DNA from: Mixophyes australis
Lineage: Eukaryota; Chordata; Amphibia; Anura; Limnodynastidae
Direction: 5' to 3'
Length of the DNA: 64,000 bases
Assembly: GCA_036250195.1 (NCBI GenBank)
Contig: JAVHZZ010000011.1
Location: 57,324,011 to 57,388,010 of the forward strand
Position 1 is the stretch's first letter, and each line of letters opens with the position of its first letter. The translations under genes and the position numbers were made by a program. The notes under the pieces are model-generated. The model saw only the letters and a list, made by a program, of their open reading frames with translations, searched no databases and was not told the origin of the DNA. Of the stretch, positions 21,537-31,455 are shown piece by piece.

Positions 21537-22316
21537 TGGAGATTGGTTCAGTTCAATCAGTTCAACCTAACATATTATTCAATTCAGGGGTAAAGAAAAG
21601 GTCAGCTAACCGTAGAGCTTGGAGACAGCGTGAGGGTCTTTTGTCTGAAGAATATTGTGTTTTTACGTACTGTGACCCCATAATTGAAGAGAATTGCATC
21701 CTGCAGTATCAGTCCAATAATAATTTGAACTTAGGCAGGTATCCAAATAGATGATTCTCATTTATTGGTGCATAAGGTTTTAAACCAAACTGAATACTGG
21801 GTGTGCTCTCACGTGCCTCAGGGACAAAATAATGTAAGATTAGTACCATTCCCGATAATCATCTCTGAGGTTCTTGAATTACAGGAGGGAGACCAATAGA
21901 AGGGAGATATAATATTACTAGGTCCCCTAGTTTGAAACTTTGTCAATACTCAGTAGACCGGTAATTGCTGTGCCTGCATTTTCACATGCAAAGAAACATG
22001 ACTATTGGGAAGCTGAACAGAATGATCAGACAATAGCCCGCCCCACAAGTGTTGATGAAAGACTCATCGATATTATTAGAGTACAGTTAACCAAAAAGGC
22101 TGAAGGGTACCATAAACTAGGTCATGTTAACAGACAAAAGAAAGTATTGATTGGGAACGATCCTCTAGCTTACTGTTTAAATGTTATATAAGCTGAAACT
22201 TGTTTTGAACAAATGAAGAAGCTAAACATGGGGAACTTTATTACGCTATTGTGTAACACTATAACAAACCATACTGTGCCTTATAGCCTTCCAGATGATG
22301 TATATTATATATTGTC
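21537..22316 (+). mobile_element. env: Old ERV segment 5: env SU
   Basis: Aligns with about 9790-10565 of the young env. Readable matches are VKKRSANRRAWRQREGLLS, EEYCVFTYCDPIIEENC, and (after frameshifts) the regions around 21950-22190 and NMGNFI at about 22228-22245. It ends in the codons matching DDVYF (about 22300-22315). It is decayed with several frame changes. Confidence 0.8.
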
Positions 22317-22743
22317 GGGGTACCGAGGCTTGGTGCCCCTATTATCGATCTATGATAACCTGATGTCTTTTCAGCATAATTCAGTCAACTGGAGAGGATG
22401 TTAATGAAACAACAAACTGCTCAGACTGCTCCTTTATTTATACCTAAGCTCGTGCATTAACTGGTTAACATCAAGTACATATAAGGACTAATCTTTATTT
22501 GCAACATTAAGTACATATAAGACAATATCCTTTGTTCAGTTCTGTGTAATGTATTCCAGGCCGTTGTTTTTAGTCTTGCATCCTGTTATTCTCTCTGTTC
22601 CATAGGAAACACTTGTTTTTTCTTCACTCTTATGTCAAGGGCGTAGTTCTCATATCTGTAGTTAAAGCTTTTTAAAGGTATTTCACATATATATTTGTAC
22701 CTTTAATAACTATTCATTGTTTATACTCTCACAATATCATCAT
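22317..22743. other. Unrecognised inserted sequence
   Basis: About 430 bp between old ERV env and Gypsy A. It is AT-rich in its right half and ends in ATCATCAT. Its likely partner across Gypsy A is the 34524-34582 repeat tail, since the old env resumes at 34583. No coding sequence is seen. Confidence 0.4.
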
Positions 22744-23940
22744 TGTCACGGTTGGCCCATGGAAAATAGATCCCTAGCCTCTGCTGAACATGGCTTGGCC
22801 CACCCACAGGCGCGGAGTCTAACAGGCAGGTGGTTTTCACCAGGAACACCCGCAAGGAGGTATGGTCTTTGTGGCACCAAACCTGCAGGTCGTGGCCCTG
22901 TGAGTGGGTGAACAGCAGAATGGTGTGGAGGAGCCAGGCGAAGCGGGTAGAGACACTGGGAGTACAGCACTGGAGTTATTCTGAACACACGGGAAAGCAG
23001 AGGTAGTTTTAGGGAGAACAGCCGATGAGTCACCAAGGCAGTTGCGGCTTACAGTGATAGCGGTTAGAGAACTGGAGCTGTCACGATGAAGTACATCAGA
23101 GATGGTATAATAGTAGCAATAGTTTAGTACAGCGAGAGACTGAGAGTAAACTGACGTGGTGAAGGTAACTCGTAGTAACCGCTGATGAGTCACAATAGCA
23201 GTAGCGGCTCTGAGTGGTAGCGGTGAGAGAACTAGAGCTGTCACAATGAGGTACAGTTCAGATGTAATATCAGTACTGGAACAGCGATAGTTCAACACAG
23301 CCGGAGACTGAGAGCAGACGAAGAGGTAACTCGTAGTAATAGCTGATGAGTCACAATAGTAGCAGTGGCTCTGAGCAGTAGCAATGATAGAACTGAAGCT
23401 GTCGTGATGAAGTACACTGGAGATGGTAGTAGCAGTGCTGGAGCAGCAATAGTTCAACACAGCAGGAGACTGAGAGCAAACTGAAGTAACAGAGGTAGCT
23501 CGTAGTAACAGCTGATGAGTCCCAGGTGTAGTAGCGACTCTGAGTGGTAGCAATGAGAGAACTTTAGCTGTCATGATGAAGTACACTGGAGATGGTAGGA
23601 TAGGTACTGGAGCAGCGATGGTTCAGCACAGGCCACGAACAGAGAGCAGGTTGGAATAGAACCACAATGAGAACAGGAACCAGAACCACAGGCTACAGGA
23701 AGTGAGCTTGAAGAACAGGCATCAGACAGGTGAATCCAGGAGGTTTAAATAGTGCTCCAGGAATGCTCAGCCAATGATAAGAGGAGGGAGGTCCAGAAGT
23801 GCAATAGACTTGCACCTGTGCAGAACTGAATGTAGCTGAATGAATGAATGAAGTTTGTCTGATGCTGGAACATGGCAGTTTCCAGATGAATGAAATGTGG
23901 GTAACGCAACAGGTACTATTTGCGGGACCGAGGCGTTACA
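22744..23940 (-). repeat. Gypsy A 3' LTR
   Basis: 1197 bp, TG... CA in both orientations (minus strand starts TGTAACGCC and ends CCGTGACA). It contains about four imperfect copies of a roughly 160-bp tandem unit (marked by GCTGATGAGTC-like blocks near 23024, 23182, 23342, 23510) and a TATA-like box (plus-strand TTTAAATA, 23744-23751). ORFs inside (22717-22911, 22746-23036, 22837-23586) are LTR chance frames. Confidence 0.9.
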
Positions 23941-23962
23941 GTACCCCCCCCCCCCCCTTTAA
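23941..23962 (-). promoter_or_regulatory. Gypsy A polypurine tract
   Basis: Next to the LTR, the minus strand reads AAAG followed by a long G run and TAC: the plus-strand primer for reverse transcription. Confidence 0.75.
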
Positions 23963-24017
23963 AAGTGGCCACTGGACGCTTAGACGAAGTCTTCCATGTA
24001 AACTGAGTATGGAATTT

Positions 24018-26170
24018 TCAGAGCAGAGCTGGAGCATGGATGTCGGAAGTGTTGACCCAAGAGCGTTCTTCGGGACCAAAGCCCTTCCAGTCTACCAAAT
24101 ACTTGGTGGTTCCTCTGGAGACCTTGGAATCCAGCATCTGTGTGATCTCAAATTCTTGTTGCTGAGAAAATTTGGGAACAGTAGAAGTGGAAACCGGAAC
24201 GGAGAACCTGTTGATAATGAGTGGTTTGAGAAGAGACACATGGAATGAGTTGGAGATATGAAGGGAAGCAGGTAGCTGAAGTTTGTAAGATACTGGATTG
24301 ATGACCTGATGTATTTTATAGAGTCCAATGAAGCAAGGGGCAAACTTCATGGATGGAACCTTGAGACGTATATATTGCGTTGATAACCAGACCTTGTCTC
24401 CCACCTTGAGTGCTGGAACTGCTCGGCGCCTCTTGTCTTGCGAAGGTTTTATAACGTGAGGAGGTCTTTTTAAGATTAGCAGCTACTTGGGTCCATATGG
24501 TAGAAAAGTTGCGAATAGTATCCTCAACAGCTGGCACATTGGTGGATGGGAGAGTAGAAACCCTGGGAAGCAGCGGATGAAGTCCCTTAAGAATAAGAAA
24601 TGGAGTAACAGCCGTAGACTCATGGAAGAGGTTGCTATGTGCCAATTCGGCCCATGGCAGGAGGTCAACCCAATTGTCTTGGGAGGCGGAAGAAAATAAC
24701 CTAATGAATGTCTCCAAACCCTGATTCACCCTTTCGGTTTGGCCATTGGACTGTGGGTGATACACTGAGGAAAAGTTGAGTTGTATACCAAGGGTTTTGC
24801 AGAGAGCACGCCAAAATTTCGAGCTAAATTGGACCCCTCTGTCAGACACAATTTCCATGGGACAACCGTGCAGTCGAAAAATTTATTTTATGAAGTGTTG
24901 AGCGAGGTGGGTATGGACAATGGTTGTAATGGACCCATAGGACTTGTATGAGGACTTTTGTGTTGGGCACATATGTTACAGGCGGCAATAAAATCTTTTA
25001 CATCTGGTCGAATGGAGGGCCACCAATAGGAGCGAGATACTAACTCATAGGTCTTGAGAAACCCAGCGTGTCCAGAGAATCTGGAGGCATGACACCAGCG
25101 GAGCAGTTTTTTTCGAAGAGAGACAGGAACAAATGCCTTCCCAGGAGGGGGAGAATTGGTCGTAGTGAGTCCTATTAAACATTTAGGATCCAGAATGGGA
25201 CGACTGAGAGGAAGATCAGAGTTCAGGTCCGAGTTGAAGGCCCTGGAAAGTGCATCTGCTTTTTTATTGAGATGACCTGGTTTGAAGGTTACATGGAGGT
25301 TGAAACGGTAGAAAAACAGAGACCAACGAGATTGGCGGGGATTGAGGCACTGAGCAGACTTTAGATATAACAAATTTTTATGGTCAGTAAAGATGGTGAC
25401 CACATGCTGAACCCCCTCCAAAACGTAACGCCATTCTGACAGAGCCAATTTCATGGCCAACAGCTCCCTGTCTCCAATCGTATAGTTCCGTTCTGCAGGT
25501 AGAAACTTGCGGGAGAAAAAGGAACAAGGAAGAAGTCTGTTAGGAGGATACTTCTGGGCGAGTACTGCTCCTACTCCAATGGCCGAAGCATCGACTTCTA
25601 GAAAAAAGGGTTGCGAAAGATTGGGTTGTCTGAGGATGGGTGCAGAAGAGAAGGCTCGTTTCAGGAATGCGAATGCCTCCAAGGCCTCCTCCGTCCAGTC
25701 CTTGGTATTGGCCCCTTTCTTGGTGAGAGCTGTGATGGGAGCAACAATGGTGGAATACCCCTGGATAAATTGTCTGTAATAATTAGAGAAGCCTAAGAAG
25801 CGTTGTACTGCTTTAAGGGTGGCGGGACGTGGCCAATCCAAAATTGCCCGAACCTTCTCAGGGTCCATCTGTAGGCCAGATCCGGAGATGATGTACCCTA
25901 GGAATGGCATGGATGAAGCTTCAAATGAGCACTTCTCTAACTTACAATACAGTTGGTTTTTCTGGAGCCTAGACAAAACCTCAATGACATATTGGTAATG
26001 AGAATGAACATCCTGAGATAAGATGAGGATGTCGTCCAGGTAGACAACTACATATGAATTAAGCAGGTCTCTGAAGATCTCGTTAATGAAACTTTGGAAG
26101 ACAGCTGGGGCATTACAAAGTCCGAAGGGCATCACTAAGTATTCGTAATGACCATCACGAGTATTAAAAG
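24018..26170 (-). pseudogene. pol: Gypsy A RT (3' part), RNase H, integrase, chromodomain
   Basis: The minus-strand frame 26198-24888 gives GHYEYLVMPFGLCNAPAVFQ, YLDDILILSQ, RFLGFSNYYRQF, RNase H with EVDASAIGVGAVL and TDHKNLLYL, ADALSRAF, and the integrase HH-CC finger ending CNICAQHKSP. After a shift, 24858-24316 has IVSDRGVQFSSKFW and SNGQTERVNQ. After another, 24404-24018 has GDKVWLST, LHISNSFHVSLLKPL and a chromodomain (EFEITQMLDSKV... YLVDWKGFGPEERSW). There are two to three frameshifts. The first codons at 26174-26198 belong to B's gag. Confidence 0.88.
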
Positions 26171-26173
26171 CTG

Positions 26174-26496
26174 CGAAACTTTTGAGGGTCCCCTCCAAAC
26201 CGGGCTGGTGGGAGAGGGAGAGCAGCAGGGGATGGTGCCATTACAGGCACTCGTGGTGAACCTTTTTCCAACTCTGAAATACGTTCATCATGTTGAGACA
26301 GTCTAATTAGAAATTCCTGGAAGCCACTCTGTGCGTCACGAGCTTTTTGTGAGACAACTTGAATTTCTTGCTTAACCTGTGATTCAAGAGCCAAAAAACT
26401 GTCTTTCAGGAATTTCAGCTCCGCCTGGCATTCAATTAGCATGGTGGTTAAACTTGCCATGCGCTGCTTAACAGGTATATCTTCGGCGGGATCCAT
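26174..26496 (-). pseudogene. Element B gag N-terminus beyond its 3' LTR
   Basis: The minus-strand ATG at 26496 lies 18 nt after the LTR end. It encodes MDPAEDIPVKQRMASL, a coiled-coil-like stretch with LESQVKQEIQVVSQKARD and HDERISELEKGS, and ends at DPQKF. A nearly identical stretch (about 3% different) forms the start of B's main gag at 31334-31100. It is a partial duplicate of gag, open but cut off at the junction with A. Confidence 0.85.
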
Positions 26497-26514
26497 TTCA
26501 AGGCTTGAGTATCC
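26497..26514 (-). promoter_or_regulatory. Element B self-primer (PBS) region
   Basis: The minus strand reads GGATACTCAAGCCTTGAA between LTR and gag ATG. GGATACTCAAGC is complementary, with one G-U pair, to GCTTGAGTATTC inside the LTR (plus-strand 26727-26738), placed about 28 nt after the TATA box (plus-strand TTTATA 26763-26768), that is, at the expected RNA 5' end. This is the Tf1/sushi-type self-priming layout; no tRNA site fits. Confidence 0.65.
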
Positions 26515-26912
26515 TGTAACAATACTGCTGGTATTATCTGAAGCCCAATAGCCGAGTAGATATCCAGAGAGTAGTCAGATGTTTTGCCGGGTCGGCACAC
26601 AAGAGGGTAGTCAGACGTTTGCCAGGTCGGTACACAATAGGGTAGTCAGACGTTTGCTGGGTCGGTACACAAGCAGGTAATCACAGATGCAAGGTAGAGG
26701 AGCAGGTAGCAGGAGCTGAGCAAGCAGAATACTCAAGCATATGTCTGAACCAGGAAGTGCCATTTATAGGCCCAAACAGGTAACAGCATCCAAGATTCTT
26801 TCTCTTTGATTCCAAACTGGCCATCTTGGATAATGGCAAGTCTAAGGGCAAGTTTTGCAAATACAGAGACCTCTAGTGGTCGGAGGTGCAAATGTCAAAG
26901 TAATTCCTTACA
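26515..26912 (-). repeat. Element B LTR, complete
   Basis: 398 bp, TGTAAGGAAT... TTGTTACA on the minus strand. It contains three near-repeats of a roughly 45-bp block (GGGTAGTCAGACGTTTGC-like at about 26600, 26640) and a TATA box. Its first about 120 bp recur at 31330-31451 as the other end of the element. Confidence 0.88.
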
Positions 26913-26925
26913 GTATTCCCCCCTT

Positions 26926-28272
26926 TCAATAACGTCCTCTGGACGGTACTTTGCAGGGTTTCTCCGGGTATCTTTGATGAAATTCACGCAGTAATCGAGG
27001 TGCATGGACATTCTCTTCTGGCTCCCATGAATTGTCTTCTGGTCCATATCCCTGCCATTGTATCAAATACTGAAGTTTATTTCTAAATATTCGAGAATCT
27101 AGTATTTTCTCTACCAGAAACTCTTCATGTTCATCAATTTGAATAGGATATGGAGGAGACAAGGTACGGCCAGGAAATGGATTTGAGACTACTGGCTTCA
27201 GTAAGGAAACATGAAAGACAGGCTGAACCTTCATAGATCCTGAGAGTTTAAGTCGAAAAGCAGATGAACTGACTTTGGCCAAAATTTTAAAAGGACCTAT
27301 ATATTTGGGTCCTAATTTAGGCGTAGGCACGCTTACTTTTAGGTTTCGTGTAGAAAGCCAAACATTGTCACCAACATTTAAAACTGATGCAGCTTTACAA
27401 TGTCTGTCTGCAACTCTCTTATAACTGTCCTGTGCATGTTGCAATGTCTCTCTTAATACTTCGAGATTACTCCACATGATTACTCCACATGATTCTTCCA
27501 TACCTGCTGTCACATCCAGACTAGAGAGTCTGGATGTGACAGCAGGTATGGAAGAATCATGTGGAAAATTGGGGAGTAGGTTTGGATGATACCCCAAATT
27601 GGCATAAAAAGGACTTGGTCTTGTGGATGAGTGTTGTGAGTTGTTGTAGTACGAAAACTCTGCCATTGGCAGAACGTTAGTCCAGTCATCTTGCAGATGG
27701 CAAATGTAGCACTGTAGATATTGTTCTAAAGACTGATTGGTGCGTTCTGTCTGTCCATTGGATTGACGATGGATATTAATATTAAGAGCACTACAAAACT
27801 GCTTCCAAAAACGTGAAGTAAATTGTACTCCTCGGTCAGAGACTACATCATCAGGGACTCCATGTAGACAAAACACTTCCTTGATTAGTAATTCTGCTGT
27901 TTCTTTTGCAGAAGGAAGTCCACGACAGGGCACAAAATGAGCCATTTTTGTGAGTCGATCTACAACCACCAGAATTGTAGTCATACCCTTGGATGATGGT
28001 AAATCCACAATAAAATCCATGGAGATTGAACCCCATGGACGAGAAGGAACTGGCAAAGGCTGTAAGAGTCCAAGTGGAGCAGTGCGGGGAGTCTTAAACT
28101 GGGCACAAGTACTGCAGGATAATACAAATGTTTTGACATCCACCTTGTATTTCGGCCACCAGAAGTAACAAGATAATATTTTATGAGTCTTCCAAACACC
28201 TTTATGGCCTGCCAGTCTAGAGTCATGGACAAATTGCAGTACTCTTAATCGTGCTGCTTCTGGTACATACAA
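26926..28272 (-). pseudogene. Element B integrase with chromodomain
   Basis: A 448-codon open minus-strand frame. The HH-CC finger (HDSRLAGHKGVWKTHKIL to CSTCAQF) comes first, then Asp in SISMDFIVDLP, Asp in VVSDRGVQF, and Glu in SNGQTERTNQ, where residues just before are deleted (NINIHRQSNG). GDNVWLSTRNLK and the FHVSLLKPV C-terminal region follow, and a chromodomain EFLVEKILDSRI... YLIQWQGYGPEDNSWEPEENV ends it. A 39-bp inverted duplication at 27484-27565 adds alien codons. The N-terminal join to RNase H needs a frameshift near 28490. Confidence 0.88.
27484..27565. repeat. Perfect 39-bp inverted duplication in B integrase
   Basis: Arms 27484-27522 and 27527-27565 are exact reverse complements around a 4-nt spacer (AGAG). 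Just to the left, GATTACTCCACAT is repeated twice in tandem (27470-27495). This is not found in the related integrases of A or C. Confidence 0.92.
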
Positions 28273-28437
28273 GCGATGTCCATACTTCCAAATGTATCTC
28301 GATAGGTCAAGTGTAAATCTGTAGGAGGTTCTGAAAGGATCGGATCAGTTCTATAACCCTCCTTGATGTCAGACAACAGCTCACCAGTGCCAATAGCTCC
28401 CAGGAAATTTGACTTAGAGAGAATTGTCTTTTCCGGA

Positions 28438-31334
28438 TCAAGCTGTGGTTAGTCTTTCATGTATGCTCTGGATAGAGCAACAGCTTTCCCATTTCGGGGA
28501 TTCAGGTCTATAAGAGATAACAAAATCAAAACGATTTAGGAATAAACTCCATCTGGCTTGTCGCGGAGAAAGTCTTTTTGCAGACCGAACAAACTCTAGA
28601 TTCCGGTGGTCAGTAAGCACTGTAATTTGATGTGCAGCACCTTCAAGCAAATGTCTCCATTCAGTAAATGCAGCCACAATGGCTAATAGTTCCTTATTTC
28701 CCCCATCATAATTCCTTTCCGAAGCAGTCATTTGACGAGAGAAAAAAGCACATGGATGTAATAACATTTTCTCTCCTATTCTCTGTGATAATATTGCCCC
28801 TACTGCTGAATCTGAAGCATCTGCCTCAAGGATAAAAGGAAGTTCTGGGTTGGCATATATTAATATGGGATCTGTAGTAAACTTTGTCTTAAGCTGAAAA
28901 AAAGCCCCTTCAGCTTCTGGAGACAAAAGGAAAGATGATCCCTTCTTGGTTAGTTGAGTAATTGGTGTCACAATCTTGGAAAAGTCTTTAATGAAACGTC
29001 TGTAGAAGTTGGCAAACCCTACGAACCTTTGTACCTCTTTTACATTTCTTGAAGCTGGCCAATCTACTATAGCCTGGACCTTGCTAGGGTCCATTCTCAA
29101 ACCTTGAGGTGAGATGATATAGCCCAAGAACTGAATCTGTGTTTGGTGGAATTCACACTTCTACAACTTAATGTACAAACAGTGTCTGCGAAGACATTCC
29201 AGTACGGTTCGAACTTGTTGTTGATGTTCCTCTTGGGAATTTGAGAAAATTAGTATGTCATCGAGATAAATGACAACAAATTGGTCAATTAGATCTTTAA
29301 AAACATCATTCATGAAATGTTGGAATGTAGCAGGAGCATTGCACAGTCCAAAGGGCATCACCAGATGTTCAAAATGTCCATATTTACATCCAAAGGCAGT
29401 CTTCCATTCATCGCCAGATCGTATGCGAACTAAATTGTATGCCCCTCGTAGATCTAATTTTGTGAAAATTCTTGCTGAGCGAAGCCTCTCCAGTAATCCT
29501 GAAATAAGTGGGAGCAGATAGCGGTTCTTGATTGTCACTTTATTCAACGCTCTATAATCAATACATGGTCGTAATAAACCATCCTTCTTTTTCACAAAGA
29601 AAATAGGTGCACCTGCTTGAGACGTAGAAGGACGAATAAAACCTTTTTCTAAACTTTCGTCCACATAATTCTTGAGGACCTTTAACTCTGGCTCGGCTAA
29701 TGGATATATACGTCCAAAGGGTATAGCAGCCCCAGGTAACAAATCCACAGGGCAATCATAGGGTCTGTGAGGTGATAATTTGTCAGCATTCCTCTTACTA
29801 CAGACATCAGAAAAGTCCTTATATTGTGGAGGTAGCTGGTCCAAAACATGAGGAGAGGAATTATATAACTTGCTCACCTCTTCAACAGAGGATTCAGGTT
29901 TAGTCTCTGGAGCATATGTATCTTGTGAAAAAGAAATAGTCTTTGATTCCCAGTTAATGGATGGATTATTTGCAGTCAACCAATGAATTCCCAGAATAAT
30001 AGGAAACTGGGGAGAAGAGATCAGTAAGAAAGTCAGTGTCTCATGATGGTTTGGTTCAATTACGAGGTCCAGGGGTTCAGTTTCATGAGTAACTGGACCA
30101 GAGTTCAAAGGAGAACCATCCACAGTTTCCATTAACACTGGTATCTGTTTCTCTCTAAATACAATCTTATTTCTCTTAGCAAACATAATGTCCATAAAAT
30201 TGCCATTCGCACCAGAGTCCACCATTGCTGTACTGGAAATGCAGTGTGCACCGATCTGGAATCGAATCTGAATTGAGAAATGTGAATTATTATTTCCTTT
30301 ATTCTTCTCAGTTGATGCTAAAGAGGAGAGACAAGGGATAATTGCATTCACATGCTGAGGAATGTCGGAAATCACAGACTCCTGATCTAAAAAGTCTGCA
30401 TCTACTAAACTAGCCACTGTCTTCAGAGTTCTTCTAGGACAATTTGAGACATAATGTCCTGGTTTGCCACAATAAAGGCACAAATTCTCTTGACGTCGTT
30501 GCTCCCTTCTCTCATTGGAAATATGTTTGTGGAGTGTGTCAGACTCTAATTCCTTAGTGGATTTTACCTCAAAATTCCCATAATAGTTTGAAGTTGTGGG
30601 TTCTCGATAACTGGGGTATGTCCAGGTTAAGGCCTTCCTTTCTTGTCGTCTCTCAATCAGTCGAGCATCAATTCGAATGCAATGGTTAATGAAAGGCTCC
30701 AGTTCAGTTGGTGCCTCTGCTCGGGCTAATTCATCTTTAATGGTCTTAGAGAGTCCCTTACGGTAGACAGACAGCTGCGCCTCAGAATTCCAAGTAGTGT
30801 CAAGGACCCATCTTCGAAAATCTGCAGTATATTCCACAACTGAGCGTCTCCCCTGACGTAATTTTAATAATGTCTTTTCAGCAGTGTCTTTCCGGTTCGG
30901 ATCATCGAAGGTTTGTTTCATTACTTTGAGGAAGTCATCAAATATCTCTAATATTGGAATAAAACTTTCGATATAAGGAGAAGCCCATGCAAGGGCTGTG
31001 TCCTCAAGAAGCAAAAGCATACACCGCACCTTTGACCTTTCAGACTGGAAATGGGACTCATACAGTTGGAAATGCAGCTGGCATTGATTGATAAATCCGC
31101 AAAACTTTTGAGGGTCCCCTCCAAACCGGGCTGGTGGGAGAGGGAGAGCAGCAGGGGATAGTGCCATTACAGGCACTCATGGTGACCCTTTTTCCAACTC
31201 TAAAATACGTTCATCATGTTGAGACAGTCTAATTAGAAATTCCTGGAAGCCACTCTGTGCGTCACAAGCTTTTTGTCAGACAACTTGAATTTCTTGATTA
31301 ACCTGTGATTCAAGAGCCAAAAAACTGTCCAAGA
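28438..31334 (-). pseudogene. Element B gag-protease-RT-RNase H
   Basis: Minus strand. gag starts truncated (about 31334) and has a TGA near 31280 and a TGA near 31183; the frame is then open from 31176. Landmarks: RFGGDPQKFCGF, a Cys-His box CLYCGKPGHYVSNC (about 30430-30480), protease MVDSGANGNF (about 30190-30230), [34 protein letters not shown] and YLDDILIFS (about 29230-29275). A single TAG at 29161-29163 interrupts; the same frame continues to 28438 with [28 protein letters not shown] and [10 protein letters not shown] frameshift then separates it from integrase. Nearly intact. Confidence 0.88.
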
Positions 31335-31451
31335 TGGTTTCTCTTTGATTCCAAACTGGCCATCTTGGATAAGGGCAAGTCTAAGGGCAAGTTTTGCAAA
31401 TACAGAGACCTCTAGTGGTCGGAGGTGCAAATGTCAAAGTAATTCCTTACA
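31330..31451 (-). repeat. Element B 5' LTR stub
   Basis: Matches the first about 120 bp of the complete LTR (reverse strand TGTAAGGAATTACTTTGACA to CATCTTGG) and then jumps into gag codons (TTTTTTGGCTCTTGAATC), removing the rest of the LTR, the leader and about 40 gag codons. Confidence 0.85.
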
Positions 31452-31455
31452 GCTG

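Larger units (their letters stand above)
26174..31451 (-). mobile_element. Ty3/Gypsy chromovirus 'B', nested in A's RT
   Basis: Flanked by perfect GCTG (26170-26173 and 31452-31455); taking B out with one GCTG rejoins A's RT in frame. Minus-strand content: the first about 120 bp of LTR (31451 to about 31330), a jump into gag, gag-pro-pol, polypurine tract, a complete LTR (26912-26515), and then a second copy of leader plus the first about 108 gag codons, ending inside gag. So one end is an LTR terminus and the other is internal. Confidence 0.85.

Noticed and set aside
20719..21537. 272-codon minus-strand frame rich in Ser/Pro/Leu
   Set aside because: Out-of-frame shadow of the LINE RT frame 20678-21430, which has the real motifs.
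22837..23586. 249-codon repetitive frame
   Set aside because: A product of the 160-bp tandem units in the Gypsy A LTR; no protein family likeness.
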